DNA of 64,000 nt, taken from NCBI GenBank assembly GCA_949361645.1, contig OX442417.1:10398309-10462308 (forward strand), in the 5' to 3' direction. This document shows, in pieces, positions 24,901 through 40,999 of the stretch (position 1 is the stretch's first letter; the number at the start of each line of letters is the position of its first letter). Both the position numbers and the translations under genes were made by a program. Below the pieces are notes generated by a model. That model saw only the letters and a program-made list of their open reading frames with translations, did not search any database and was not told where the DNA came from. The stretch comes from Spongilla lacustris. Taxonomy: Eukaryota; Porifera; Demospongiae; Spongillida; Spongillidae.

Positions 24901-27220
24901 AGCTTCCCCATGATGGTTGCTGTAAAATACTCAAATCCTGGTCTCACACAATCCTCCCCAAGGTGATACAACCTTATATATTTTGTTGATCTTTGGTAGC
25001 TGTGTGCTTGTGACATGTGATTTGTAGGATAATGGCTATTTTCATGGCAACGTGACTGACTTGGAATAGGTCCCCATTACACTAGACTCATAATACAGCT
25101 GCAGCCATGCATGCATACTGCCTCAGTGGCAAGGAAACAAGTACTCCTTATATAAGAGAAGAATTAGTATTGTTTGTGACACAATTGTCATGGAAATATA
25201 ATTAATGGTAGTTATTATTTCATTCATCATTAAAGGGTTAAAATCACATATTTGGGCTGTCATGGATACTTATCCAGTCCTTCAGAAGGTGCAGGAAGCA
25301 GACAGACATGACATGCTGGGAGCCCCAGAAGACAGTCCCCAGTCCCTAAGTGCACTAATGGCTGCTCTGCAGTCCTCCCCTCAGAGTGAGGAGGGCAAGG
25401 TGCAGGATGTGGGGGAGGAAGTGACCCTACCAGCTGACACTGCTGCTGCAGCAGGACAACATTCCTCGACATCATTACCTAACATTACACAGGAATTGCA
25501 AACTCCAGGTACATCCATATATGTCACATCTCTGTAATGTGATGCGTTTCCTCCATTTTGTGATAGACACAGGCATGTCAGAACCAGGAAAGGAAAGCCC
25601 AGCTATTTCAGCTGTTAAAATGGAGCTTAACACAAGCCAAAGTGATACCCAGCTACGAGCCGACCTGTCTACTGCAGATGATGATACAAAGATACCAGTA
25701 CCGGAACAAGTACCCATACTGGAAACAGTACTAGTATCAGTACTGGAACGAGTACCGGAACCAGTACCAGTATCAGTACTGGAACTACTACCAGTATCGG
25801 AACCAGTACCAGCACCAGTATCAGTACCGGAACCAACTACTGCTGACCAGCAGGAAGCACAGCCTCCAGTAGGCTCACCTCTTGTAGCAGAAGATGGGGG
25901 ATCAGCCACAAAGCTGCTGGTACTGGAGCCAACCAATTCTATCAGACAGGACTCCCAGCTGTCGGCAAGCTCCTCTAGCAGCGTGATCGTTGCCAGCAAA
26001 TCAGCTACCCAGCTGCCACCAAGTGGTACCAGCAGTCAGCTACATGTGGCCGCACCCAAGTCACTATTGGTGTTGGAGCCATCCACAAGTGAACCTGTGA
26101 CCCAGCTGCTGATACTTGAGCCCCAGCGTGACACCCATCTTCAGGCAAAGCCTGCCGCTGTGCATGAGTCTGGTAATATGTTCAAGGTCCAGCTTCGAAA
26201 GAGGAGTCAAGTAGGTGTTGTTTTAGGCGTGCAGTTGTTACCTTATCATGACAGTGGCGTTGTCTCGCAGGACCCATCAAGCCTACAGAGGGCCAATGAT
26301 AAGCCGGTCAATGACCTTATGGCGGTTCAGCTTAGAAAGATAAGCCTGGTAAGTGTAACTGTGGAGATGCACACCTCTCCTATATGATGCACACCTCCTT
26401 TATGATGCACACCTCTCCTATATGATGCACACCTCTCCTTTATGATGCACACCTCTTCTTTGTGATGCACACCTCTCCTATATGATGCACACCTCTCCTA
26501 TATGATGCACACCTCTCCTATATGATGCACACCTCTCCTTTATGATGCACACCTCCTTTATGATGCACACCTCCTTTATGATGCACACCTCTCCTATATG
26601 ATGCACACCTCTCCTTTATGATACACACCTCTTCTTTATGGTGCACACCTCTCCTATATGATGGATACCTCTCCTATATGATGCACACCTCTCCTGTATA
26701 ATGCACACTGATCCTTTATGATGCACACCTCTTCTTTATGATGGATACCTCTCCTTTCAGGATCCAACAGCTCAAACAAAAGATGAGAAGCTGGCAAATG
26801 GTATTATGGCCATTCAGCTTAGAAAAGTACCTCAGGTGTGGATTACTAGTCGTTCCATTTGTAGTATCAAAATTTGGGCATCATATTAATTTGTGACTTT
26901 GTTCACACTGTAAAATAAATTCTTCCTTTTCTATTCTCATGTGTGTGTACCCCCAAGAGAGTTTTAGTGTGTACAAAAGAGAAAGAGTACTTGCATTATT
27001 TTAATTTTATACGTATGTTATAAAAAAAGTTGTATTAGTTACCAAACTGCTAATTATTTTTACATCCATCAAATATGAAGATAGTCATATAAAAATGTAT
27101 GTTGTTATGGCTACTTCCCTTATCTCACTGCAGAAGCAGACTGTTGCCAGCGGTGACGCTCCAAAAGAAGAACTATTGAATGCATTTGCCCCCAAGAATC
27201 GTCTCAAACACTTGACTTGA
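21907..27220 (+). CDS. Ankyrin-repeat protein with C-terminal QLRK motifs (5' end missing)
   Basis: Thirteen exons: 21907-21975, 22037-22191, 22341-22419, 22721-22835, 22904-22964, 23036-23170, 23250-23346, 23484-24110, 25236-25508, 25567-26210, 26271-26348, 26761-26835 and 27134-27220. All junctions are phase-compatible, giving about 831 visible residues. The first exon starts mid-codon, so the N-terminus lies in or before the gap. Ankyrin repeats fill the first six exons (ATPVYYAAQEGHLDAI, KPIHAAAQSGHTHIV, GGTPLHFAAG, NTPAHDAADYG). A Lys-rich segment follows, then a long Ser/Pro-rich low-complexity region with a (GA)n run and alternating V/P/E stretches. Near the C-terminus, VQLRKRS, VQLRKIS and IQLRKVP recur at three exon ends. 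I could not assign the protein to a named family. An ankyrin scaffold with short linear motifs, espin-like in layout only, is the safest description. Confidence 0.85.
24495..25016 (-). pseudogene. hAT transposase fragment (C-terminal dimerisation region)
   Basis: A minus-strand remnant in intron 8 of the ankyrin gene (24,111-25,235). Reading from 25,016 downward it has a transposase-like segment. After a one-base frameshift near 24,640 comes LSAAAERVFSLLNN, the signature of the hAT C-terminal dimerisation domain. The N-terminal BED finger and the catalytic core are absent. The rest of the intron shows no gene. Confidence 0.8.
26364..26757. repeat. About 20-bp minisatellite filling an intron
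   Basis: Roughly 20 units of TATGATGCACACCTCTCCT and variants occupy nearly all of the 412-bp intron between the exons at 26,348 and 26,761. The unit is pyrimidine-rich and its CTCTCCTTT core resembles the real acceptor tract (CTCTCCTTTCAG). Confidence 0.93.
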
Positions 27221-27636
27221 AGACAGTCCTCGGCTTGCGGAATGCTGGATTGTTTTCATATATGTATATAAACACTCACCATTGTATGCTCAGTGCTGTA
27301 TTAAATGTGCACTAAATATGTAGTTGCTGTTACCGCTACATGTACATGTACATGGCTGAATAAGTGCGCTCAACCCGACATGTTATGTGACACAGTTGGG
27401 GGCATGTAATATTATTGATACTCAACTTTTGCTGTCTTTAAATAATAATAATAATAATAATAAATACATACAATACAGGTTCTTGCATAAGTATAGAATC
27501 CATAATTCAAGAGAGATAGAAATGTCTGTACACAATAATACATAACACTCACACACAAACTTTGAGTACATGCTGGGCCATGCAGGGTTAACTTTCTAAA
27601 TACCAGACCAAGAGTTGGAAACACACCAAAGATTTA
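27221..27636. other. Tail-to-tail intergenic spacer
   Basis: 416 bp between the stop codons of the ankyrin gene and the ADAM10-like gene, so both 3'UTRs must fit or overlap here. Contains an (AAT)n run near 27,440-27,464. No other feature seen. Confidence 0.7.
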
Positions 27637-32003
<4,367 letters not shown>

Positions 32004-32359
32004 CAGTGGTCGCCGGTTGTTGTCACGCAGTAACAAACATGACGTCATAGTGCTTTGTTGCCGCCCAGTTAACTGGGGGCGTATCCCAATTAAATTTTAA
32101 TGGTTTTGTCCGCGTGCCAGAAGTCTCCCCCGAATCGGCAAATGAACCGTACACTTGAGTCGATCATGACCAGTAATGAAGTAGAACAACTGTACAAGTA
32201 GGCCAGGGTAATACTTATATACATGTGGTGTCCATTAGATGTAATGATGGATGATTTAGTTTTCTGGATATACTAGTAGCCTAATAGGCTTATAAACTAA
32301 AGATCGACATACTAGGCCTAGATCATGTATAGACCTCTGGTACCGGTGTCGTAGGAAAT

Positions 32360-32530
32360 TCTGTCACTCCCCCTTTCACTGTCCCCCCGGACATTTTTTC
32401 CTAGGATAGCTGTCCCCGGACAATTTTTCCTAGGTACCACTGTCCCTCCGGACAATGTCCGTACGTGGGGACTGCCTAGGAGAAAAATGTACCCCCTGGT
32501 AGAAAGGGGGGCCATTTCTCCTCGACACAA
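32360..32530. repeat. CCGGACA / TTTTTCCTAGG direct repeats
   Basis: Three imperfect direct units of CCGGACAATTTTTCCTAGG type, followed by a partly inverted counterpart (GGAGAAAAATG near 32,480). Looks like the end of a dispersed non-coding repeat; its family is not identified. Confidence 0.6.
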
Positions 32531-33104
32531 ATGTTCTTTCGATTTATTAATATCGTTTTTTAATTAATTACGCCGATCGATACATGCACAGTTAATGGAT
32601 TTACCTCTCTGCTTTCTACATCAATGAATGAAAAATATGTACATGTACATACTTTTGTAAAAACGTGTCACTGTGTCACATTCACCTATCCACGTAGTCA
32701 GAAGTCAATTAAATGAGCGACAGCAAATTTTGTCATCAATGTCAAAAAGCAAGCAAATTTAAGTCATCAACACAATGCAGCAGTCACCCATATTTGATTA
32801 GTCAGACCATATCTGGAATGCTGTCACACTGCTTATGACAACGATCGATCACATGCGGCCATTTCACCGTCGTCAGGTCAGCCCACAGTCACACGTTTCT
32901 CATTGTCCACAACATATGCAAAGCCGGAATACATACTATCTATTCCTGTGCTCCCTCTGGTATGTTCTTGAGGGGGGGGGGGGGGGGGGGGGGGGAGGTC
33001 AAACTCATATGCAGAAATCAGCGGTCACCAGTAAAAATGATGGTGTTAAAAAGACGTCCTGTAGCATGTGTGTTAGGGGTAGTGTGGAGTACACTAAGCC
33101 ACTT

Positions 33105-33424
33105 CCGGCAGAGAAAAAAATTAAGGGAAACAAGTAAATCAAAAAAAACTTCTCTGTTGGAAAGTGATTGGTGGTATGTAGGATTGGTAGTGCAAAAAGC
33201 AAGGAAACAAGTTACAAGAAACAAGGTTTGGTAGGATCCTGTATACAACTATAACAGTCCTACATTTGTGAATGGGCTTCTTCATTTGCAAAGTCAGGAC
33301 TGTGAGTTGTAAGATGACTAGGATTCTGTATACAATGCTTTTTGCACCATCAATCCTACATACCACCAATCACTTTCTCGATAGAGAAGTTTTTGATTTA
33401 CTTGTTCCCCTAATTTTTTCTATA
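33105..33424. repeat. Foldback-type inverted repeat
   Basis: The left arm (about 33,105-33,245) and right arm (about 33,318-33,424) are diverged inverted copies sharing GTGATTGGTGGTATGTAGGA and AACAAGTAAATCAAAA. The 70-bp spacer contains no ORF of note. Possibly a non-autonomous DNA element; no clear target duplication seen. Confidence 0.65.
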
Positions 33425-34984
33425 GCTTAGTAGCTCTTTACTATCATCCTTGGTGAGGAAACATGGTGACAGAGTTATGTACTACTTTAATAGGCATCAG
33501 CACTGCTTTATAGATGTGAATTATGCGTACCCAATATCGACCTTCCATCACTTCATGATCAAATGGCGTTAGTCCAGTTGGAGAATCGCAGTTCGATATG
33601 CAAAGAGTGCACCATCCAGGCATAGTTGTCTCAATTACCAGTTCTGCACTAATAAGTTTGATCTATGATTGTGGCGCGTGGCCTTTATACCTGCATGCAT
33701 GCAAGGTGAGGTCAGTACTTCAGCAACCCTGAGTAGGACTAATATTGAGCCCCAATGACTTATAATTAGGTTATATCATTAAAATACAATATACATAGTC
33801 AGTAATAATGAAAAAAAAAAGCAAAAGTAGTAGAAATCAGACATGCTCAATGTCTACTCTCACCCTGGAACATGACAGCATGATTGTATCTCCCAATGAA
33901 AAGTCTGTATTTAGTGCCATAGATCTGCTCCCTCCTCCCCCCCCCCCCAATACACATTATAGCTGAACGAAGTAGGGAGAAGTTCAGACGGCATCTGAAC
34001 CAGTGAATGGTCTGACAATAAGGCATATCATATTTTTCGGCAAGAAGTGAGGTTAGTCTCTTATAGACGATGGTAGCAGTGGGGTCCACACCACCTGAGG
34101 CAGAAAAAACAAGTGGAGAAAACGAGCCATGTTCGATTTTTCAAGCTCCAGTTGATGGTCACAATGTGACTGGCTACAAAATAGCTTTGATGTGTGAAAA
34201 GTCATTGAGTCAAGGACGTGTTTGCTATAACATACTGAGGGCAAGAAATCTATGCTTATGAAGAAGCACAATAATGGACTGGCATGGATGATGTTGTAAC
34301 TTTGCTGTTTTCTAATAGATAATCCTGAGTGTTTGTGTGTGGGGGTGTTTGGACGTGCACATGTGTGCTTGCATTGTTTTTTTTTTGCACTTATGCATCT
34401 CGGCATCATTATTGACTGCTTGCTGCACACTACCCTGATGAGGTAGAACACAAGCCTGAAGGGCTATTCTGCACAGGTCCAGCCTGTATGGCTCTGGATG
34501 GTAATATGCATAGTTTTGTATTATCACTATATAATATGTGTGTGTACATGTGTTCTGGAAGCACGGCAAACATGACCTGCCAATACCCATGCCCATCCCT
34601 AACTGCATGGGAGTTGGGCAAATTAACCTGTAGCAGTTGATCTCTGCAACACATTCCCCCCCCCCCCCCCCCCCCCCCCCCTGCTTTGTTTAAGAAACAC
34701 TTCAAGTAGCGTGTGATGGCAGGATCGGCAGCTTTGCAGGCAGAAGAGGAAACAGCTCATGCAGTAATGTCTGCATCCCTCTAGTGGTAGAGACCTTTGG
34801 ATGTTGGGGACCAGAAGCTCAACATAGTCTTTCTAGACTTGCTGGACGACTAGCCACCAGACTGAGACCGCCAAAGTCCACCACAAATGCATGTTGTACC
34901 TGTACACTCGTACATGTCTTTATTAAGATTTGATTTATTGTGTTAATAAACAAGCTATTTACTCTATGGCTGCCTTGTAATCAT

Positions 34985-35640
34985 CATTGCTTGTGCATCA
35001 CATGTACATCGGCCGGAGTAATGGCGTGGGGTACAACCTGCCAAAATTGTGCCTCTCCCATCCTGCTTGCAGCCATTTGTGAAAGGGCTTGGAATGCTTG
35101 ACCCATCCCATTCACCAAACAAACTTTCCATCATGTGCTAGTTGGCTCTCTTTGCATTGGTGCAACACACAGTGAGGCTGTGTATGCAAGTTATATTCCA
35201 GGCAGAATGCAGGGTTTTCGAGGAATGGGCTACTGCTTACTGAGTCATCATGCAATAGACAACATCTCGAATAGCATTGTGGCCTTGAATGAAATCACCA
35301 CTTGATTTATGCATGTACGCTTATGAAAGCGATTCAGGAGTCAGAACAAATTAACAGTTATCATTTTGTGGCAAATGACCCTATTCATATTGCTATTGGC
35401 CTCTTCAACAATGTAATCCTATGGCATACAGATTATACCACACTGCACACAAAAGCTGCCAGCAACCACAAAGCAATGACGAGTACTACATGTACATGTA
35501 GTGTGAGTATAGCCAAGAAACGTTATGAACTGAATTGTAAACACAGCCATACCACCAAAAAGAGTTTTCTGCTTAGAGCGTGACCTCCCCCCCCTAACAA
35601 TTGCAATGAGCCCTACAATTACATGCACATGTAGCATTGG
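34985..35640. repeat. Dispersed repeat, copy A
   Basis: Directly repeated at 41,000-42,540. Shared stretches include GCAGGGTTTTCGAGGAATGG and TAGCATTGTGGCCTTGAATG. It is the empty-site counterpart of an 811-bp insertion in copy B. Coding origin is unclear. Confidence 0.85.
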
Positions 35641-35883
35641 AGGGGGGACCTAAGCCAGTTGAATACAATGAAATACTGAGCAGCTTATCCAATCTTGATA
35701 TGTACATGCAACTTGCATGCCAGTTACTCACTCTAGCTAAAATATTTTTACATATGTTGTACAAAACGTACATGTACTTTATAACTGAAATATTATCCCA
35801 CAGCACTTCTAAAAATAAATGTTCACACAGTTGTAGTAGTGGAAGTCCACAATAGCTTGAATGACGAGCTCCTATACCTATAT

Positions 35884-38575
35884 TTATTGATACTCCTCGA
35901 TAATGTTCAGCAACATATACCCATACAATGAATCAAGTAATTTCAATGCATCAACCTGATTCATTTTCATTTTAAACTTATTATAATACTCTTTCTGCAT
36001 TGCGTACGTACAACCACCTTTCACAGCTGCAAACTTGGCATCTTCTAATAAACAGGTTGTAGTAAAAGTGTATGCGCAATAGGTTGTATCCAATAATATA
36101 CACTTACCATGTGCAATCACAGCATATGTTTTGTCTATTTCAATCAAATTCTTCTTGACATCATTAATAATGTCCTGTTGCTCGGCTGGGAATTTTTGTT
36201 TAAAAATTCAAATAAAAAATAAAAAATCACAGCATAAACTCACTACAAATTACTGCATGTTTCTTCAAATCACTTGCCATCTTTGCGTCCTCACCACACT
36301 CAAATACAGTTCTTTCAACTAAGCTCGCAAGTTGACTTGGAGTAGCACTTGGTGAATCGCATGACAGTGACTTTGGACACTGCTTCCCTCTATATACTGC
36401 AGCACATGTCACCTTTTCTCTGCCAATGTCAAGTACTACCCCACAGGTCATGTCCATGCTGCAAGGCATAGGTATCTGACACATGTATATAAGTGAATGG
36501 AGACATGTATATATCTTACCCAGCTAGAATGGCCACTGCAGAGCTCAGATATGCCACCGAAGGGCTGCAATAGTGCAGCAAAAATGAAGCAGCTATCTTA
36601 GCTCGAATATCATTATTCCACAATCCTGGAGGTTCCAAGATAATTATTGGACAAAGCTTAGGGCGAGTATGGGTATCTAAAAAGCAGATAAACATTAACT
36701 CTGCTAGGAGCTCTTCATGAACTGGTATGCCCTTCTCTACCACCTGTACGACATAGTCAGGATACTGTTCTTTTGCATTTCTTCCACAGAAATAACGTTC
36801 GTCGCACCTTTTCCGATAATGGACATTATACATACCAGGAACCTGATTCAACCAAAGGATCACTACATTAAAAAAAAAAAAAGTTAAACTCTTACCTTTG
36901 CCACAACAGACTCGACACTACCGGTTACGACACTAGAGTCTTTTCTGCTAAATACTGCAAACTTGCAGGAGTAGCTGCCGAAGTCCACACATGCTAATGT
37001 GTGGTGATGAGGCAGACTTAAAATGAAACGTTGCTTGTATTTCCCATACCAGTCCTTGGTGAATGGAGCTGGATCTAACTGAAATACACGATAATAAATG
37101 ATATGATTAAAACCTGCAAAAATTATACATTAGTGGTAGTAGTTGATGCAATAGCATGATGAGATTCAGTATTCATATCTGGCCACTTCCTTTTATACAG
37201 TTGGTACCATAACTGTCCATCCATACACATGGTATACCATACCTGCATGTAGTAGAGGAATATATGCTTATGTAGCATACATGTGCACACATATAGGGGT
37301 GAATGTAATCACCTTACAGACAACCATTGCAGAACAGAGATCCTCTACTGACAAATAACCAAATATTTTCATGAATAATTCGTAGGGCAAGACTTGAGCA
37401 AAAATCTCAACTGTATCCCTGCTCACAGTCCTCTGTTCTTGACACTGCAGGGCAAGCCCCTCCATATATGTGTCAGTAAATCCTTGGACATCTCCAGCTA
37501 TATATGTGTAAAGTCATTGCATCTAACAACAAAAGACTGTATTACTTTCGACAGTACCTTGTTCAAGCTTGTAGGACTTCATGTAAAGGGTCACAGTTTT
37601 GAGATAGTTTTCATTTTCTGTATAGGACAAGGGATTGGGCAGCATCTCTGTGTCCACTCGTTTAAACATGACCTCTGTTCGAATGATGTATTTGGTATGC
37701 CAAGTTACTTGTTCGCCCTCATGCAAGGTGTCATGGTTGAAGATCAGCGCTGTCCCAGCTCTTGGTGACACAGAGCACACCACATCACCTACATGTAGAG
37801 GATTTTTTTTAATGAACTCATCAATATATACGTGCAAACTACCTCCTTCAGAGAGGAACGATGTAGCCCCTCCCTCAAAGTCATTATTCAAGTATATCAC
37901 CACGGTAAAGATAGAGCTCTCTTCCTCATTGGGTACCCATGGACCATCAAGGTGGGGACTGAAGTGATCACCACATCTGAAATAAGACGCCTTATTTCAT
38001 CACACAGTCCGCTCGAAGCTCACGTGTGCTTACTTGTACTTTCCAAATTTGCAACATTCATTCAAGCGAGATGGCTTCCAAGTCCCTTCATTGCCAAATC
38101 CCACAGGTCGAATGCATATAACCTCCCTGCGTGTAAAGAAGGGTTCTATTCTCTTCCACAAGCACTTCACCAGGGGCTTGCATATGGACAGAACTCGATC
38201 GTTGGAGCGATATTTCACTGGAAACAAACTAGTCAGATCTGCATAACCAACTTGCTCCGTCTCGCGGATGTAGTGAGCACATTCTTCGGGCGTGAGGACA
38301 GAATGAAGTAGAAAACATCTGGATCCAGGGACATTAAGATCCTCTCTAATGATACCGGGAGGCGAATAGCATGACTTGATGGTAGGATAGTCCTTAACTG
38401 TTCTGAAGTTCTTCTGGGCGGTCACAAGCATCGGACGGATCTCAAGCTTCGATCCCCCATCATTGCTGCCAGGAAACGCCAACGCTTCGCAAGGTGTAGT
38501 AGTTAGTGGCGGTTCAGTAGCACTACTATCTAGGTGAGCTAGATCGCGATCGCGACGATTACACAAATTTCCCAT
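35884..38575 (-). CDS. Fusion: 2OG-Fe(II) dioxygenase + F-box + actin-related domain
   Basis: Eight exons in unbroken phase: 38575-38034, 37976-37558, 37497-37313, 37242-37129, 37078-36896, 36842-36520, 36458-36244 and 36185-35884, giving 760 residues. The N-terminus MGNLCN fits N-myristoylation. Residues about 95-290 form a prolyl-4-hydroxylase-like dioxygenase with iron ligands H189 and D191 (SPHLDG) and H266 (TLHEG), a likely 2OG-binding R280, and LNNDFEGGATSF between them. Residues about 355-400 are an F-box (LPYELFMKIFGYLSVEDL), the Skp1-binding module of SCF ligases. Residues about 447-700 resemble actin-related proteins, with the first phosphate loop VDFGSYSCKFAV and the second GVVLDIGREKV. 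This part is shorter than actin. Plant ARP8 also joins an F-box to an actin-like domain; the added dioxygenase is not something I know of. The substrate is unknown; hydroxylation coupled to ubiquitination is only a suggestion. Confidence 0.88.
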
Positions 38576-40292
38576 TTTGTCACGTAGGCCTAGCCTAATA
38601 CATAGATTGAAAGCCTTCTGATGTCACTGAAATTGTTTTCAAATACATGCACATATTTTTATAATAGATATACGGCTCAGGCTAGATTCCTATGATTATC
38701 AACTGTGTATACTTGTGATTTATTTATGACGACGTTGTTCCTCTCAGATACATTTAGTAATATCTCAACAACACCCTACTAGTATGAGGCCGTCGCCGCG
38801 CCATAATTGATCGAAGTGGTCCGGTTATTTGAAACAAATGACGTATATACATACAGTCATAATGTTGCTTGAACCATGTGTGAGGGTGTAAGTACAGTTG
38901 TGTGTTGCAACAACATAAAATTTGTTGAGGTAAAAGGGGATACTGGGATATCATACTACATATATTGTGTGCACATTCCTGTTCTGCATACACGAGTACT
39001 ACTAAAGTGATCCATTAGAGAAATCATCCAAATAATGGAATTCTTTATCAGGTTGGAGTGTACTGAGACATGACTACTTTGTAGCAACCAAACATCAGTA
39101 ATACTTACAAAATTACAAGTGCATGCAGCATATAGCATCTTGCATGGATTATTTGTGATCAACACATGCAATACTTAAGAAATGGTGTGACATACATAAT
39201 CATGGTTGTGTGTGCATGCATGCATGTGTACATGGTTGGATATCACTTAAAAAAAAATCACTTCAGTTGTGGGGTGCCATCAAACACTCCTCAGTGACCT
39301 CATACCTATAATGGGTGACCTTCACACTTTGGTTTTTGCAGTGCACGTAGGGGGAATGGAGTGCCCAGACCATGCCCAAGCCGCTGACACATTTAGAAGG
39401 CCAATCATGTGCATGCTTATAATGTTGACAAGAAATCATTATGAAAACTGCATCATAGGGGATGGTAGCAAATTTGCTTCTTCTTGTTCTTGTTTCGTAC
39501 GTTCTTCAGAATATGTACTTGTTACCAGATTTAAATTTCTAGTCTAGTCTCTCCGTCATGTCTTAATTGGTGATATTGTAGTATATCGTTAGGTGGCATA
39601 GTGCTCCTGAGATATGAATTAGGTGAAGGGCACTGAAGCTAGGATTGCTATAGCTCTGAAGTTGCATTATTTAGTTGCAGGGAGAACGATTAGTATAGTG
39701 CTGTATGCAGCATTCGCAGATACAATTGTATGATAATTATATGGGTCTGGGGCTGAAACACAAGGGAAAAAGAGGTCTGGTCAAAACCGTGCATGCACAG
39801 GTTTATTCTCAAGAGGCACTACATGTACTTGTACATGTAGCTGCTAACTCGTATGGATGTACATGTATGCTCTATCTCTTGAATCTGTTCTTGCATAGAT
39901 AGTGTCTCCAGAGCAGCTTGGCTCTAAGTTGAGGGTACCTTCAGATAAGGGCTTCAGTCAATTGAATGCATTTAATGAGATGCCTTATTACTGATCTTGG
40001 TTTCCATGTACACACTGTAAATGTGGAATCTGTTACATACATTGTACAGCCTACGACACCCATAAACCTATCTTCAAGTGATGAAGACAAGGTCAAACTG
40101 TAGGTGATACCAGTAGTGGATTTGCGGTCTAGGGTTTGGTGATGGAGCAGCACTCCCTGCACACTGACAGCAAAGTGACATTTTTATCATGTTTTCAGTA
40201 ATAATATATACATATTTTAATTGGTTGAAACCAGTTTATCTGAATCACACTACTTTTACACAAAATACTAAGTATATAATAACACACTAAGA

Positions 40293-40323
<31 letters not shown>

Positions 40324-40326
40324 AAG

Positions 40327-40581
40327 TCAGTACTGGAAGGATAAAAAAGTGTTCCTAGCTATTATGGAGGCAGCATTGCCCCTTTGTACAGCCACTGAAA
40401 GACGTTGGAGCAGGTAGCTGTAGCTTTTTGTGTCACCAGTTGTGGCTGAGAGCCTGTGACCTAGCTCCTTCAGGGAAAGTGGGCCAACTACACCTGATGT
40501 TTCATAGGCAATAGGGGTGAAACATATGCCTGGATGTCCCTCCAGATACAAGTATTTGACCTTTTTCCGGTCCTCTGCCAT
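40327..40581 (-). pseudogene. Possible retrotransposon ORF C-terminal tail
   Basis: A minus-strand reading frame of about 84 residues. Its end, LLQRLSVAVQRGNAASI, after an ETSGVVGPLSLKELGHRLS-like stretch resembles the C-terminal tails of reverse-transcriptase ORFs common in invertebrate genomes. No RT domain is attached here. Assignment rests on recall of the motif only. Confidence 0.4.
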
Positions 40582-40999
40582 AATTATTTTTATTTTTTAC
40601 TTTGTGTTTTCTTTCATTCTGTATATTAATTATTAAATTAGTACTCTAGAGCCAGGCTAGCAGATCTCAAGATTGCAAAAGATAGCCTCGTTCTGACAAA
40701 ACTAACTGTTTCTGATCGTGAGTAAGACTTCTCCCATTTCGTTGCAAGGCTAGCAGCTATACGCTTCATAAAATGGTTTGCCTCTCTGTGATGTTATCCA
40801 CCGAAACAACAAATAAATTGACAAGTCGATCTTCAACAGCTTTCTATTTACTTTTGCTGCACTTGAATGGTTCTGATTAATGCCAGCTACATAAATGTAC
40901 ATAGCAGCCCCGGCCTCAATTCCCTTTCCCACCAAACTATCATATGATGTTTGTGCTCATGTGCAAGGTGATGTCATTCCCACCGAGTACACTGTGGCC

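Larger units (their letters stand above)
32004..34984. other. Intergenic DNA between ADAM10-like and dioxygenase genes
   Basis: Upstream flank of the ADAM10-like gene, then repeat-derived sequence: CCGGACA direct repeats, an inverted repeat, and G and C homopolymers (24 G at 32,972-32,995; 26 C at 34,656-34,681). No coding exon was recognised on either strand. Confidence 0.55.

Noticed and set aside
34070..34261. Short plus-strand ORF upstream of the dioxygenase gene
   Set aside because: No family resemblance and no supporting exon signals.
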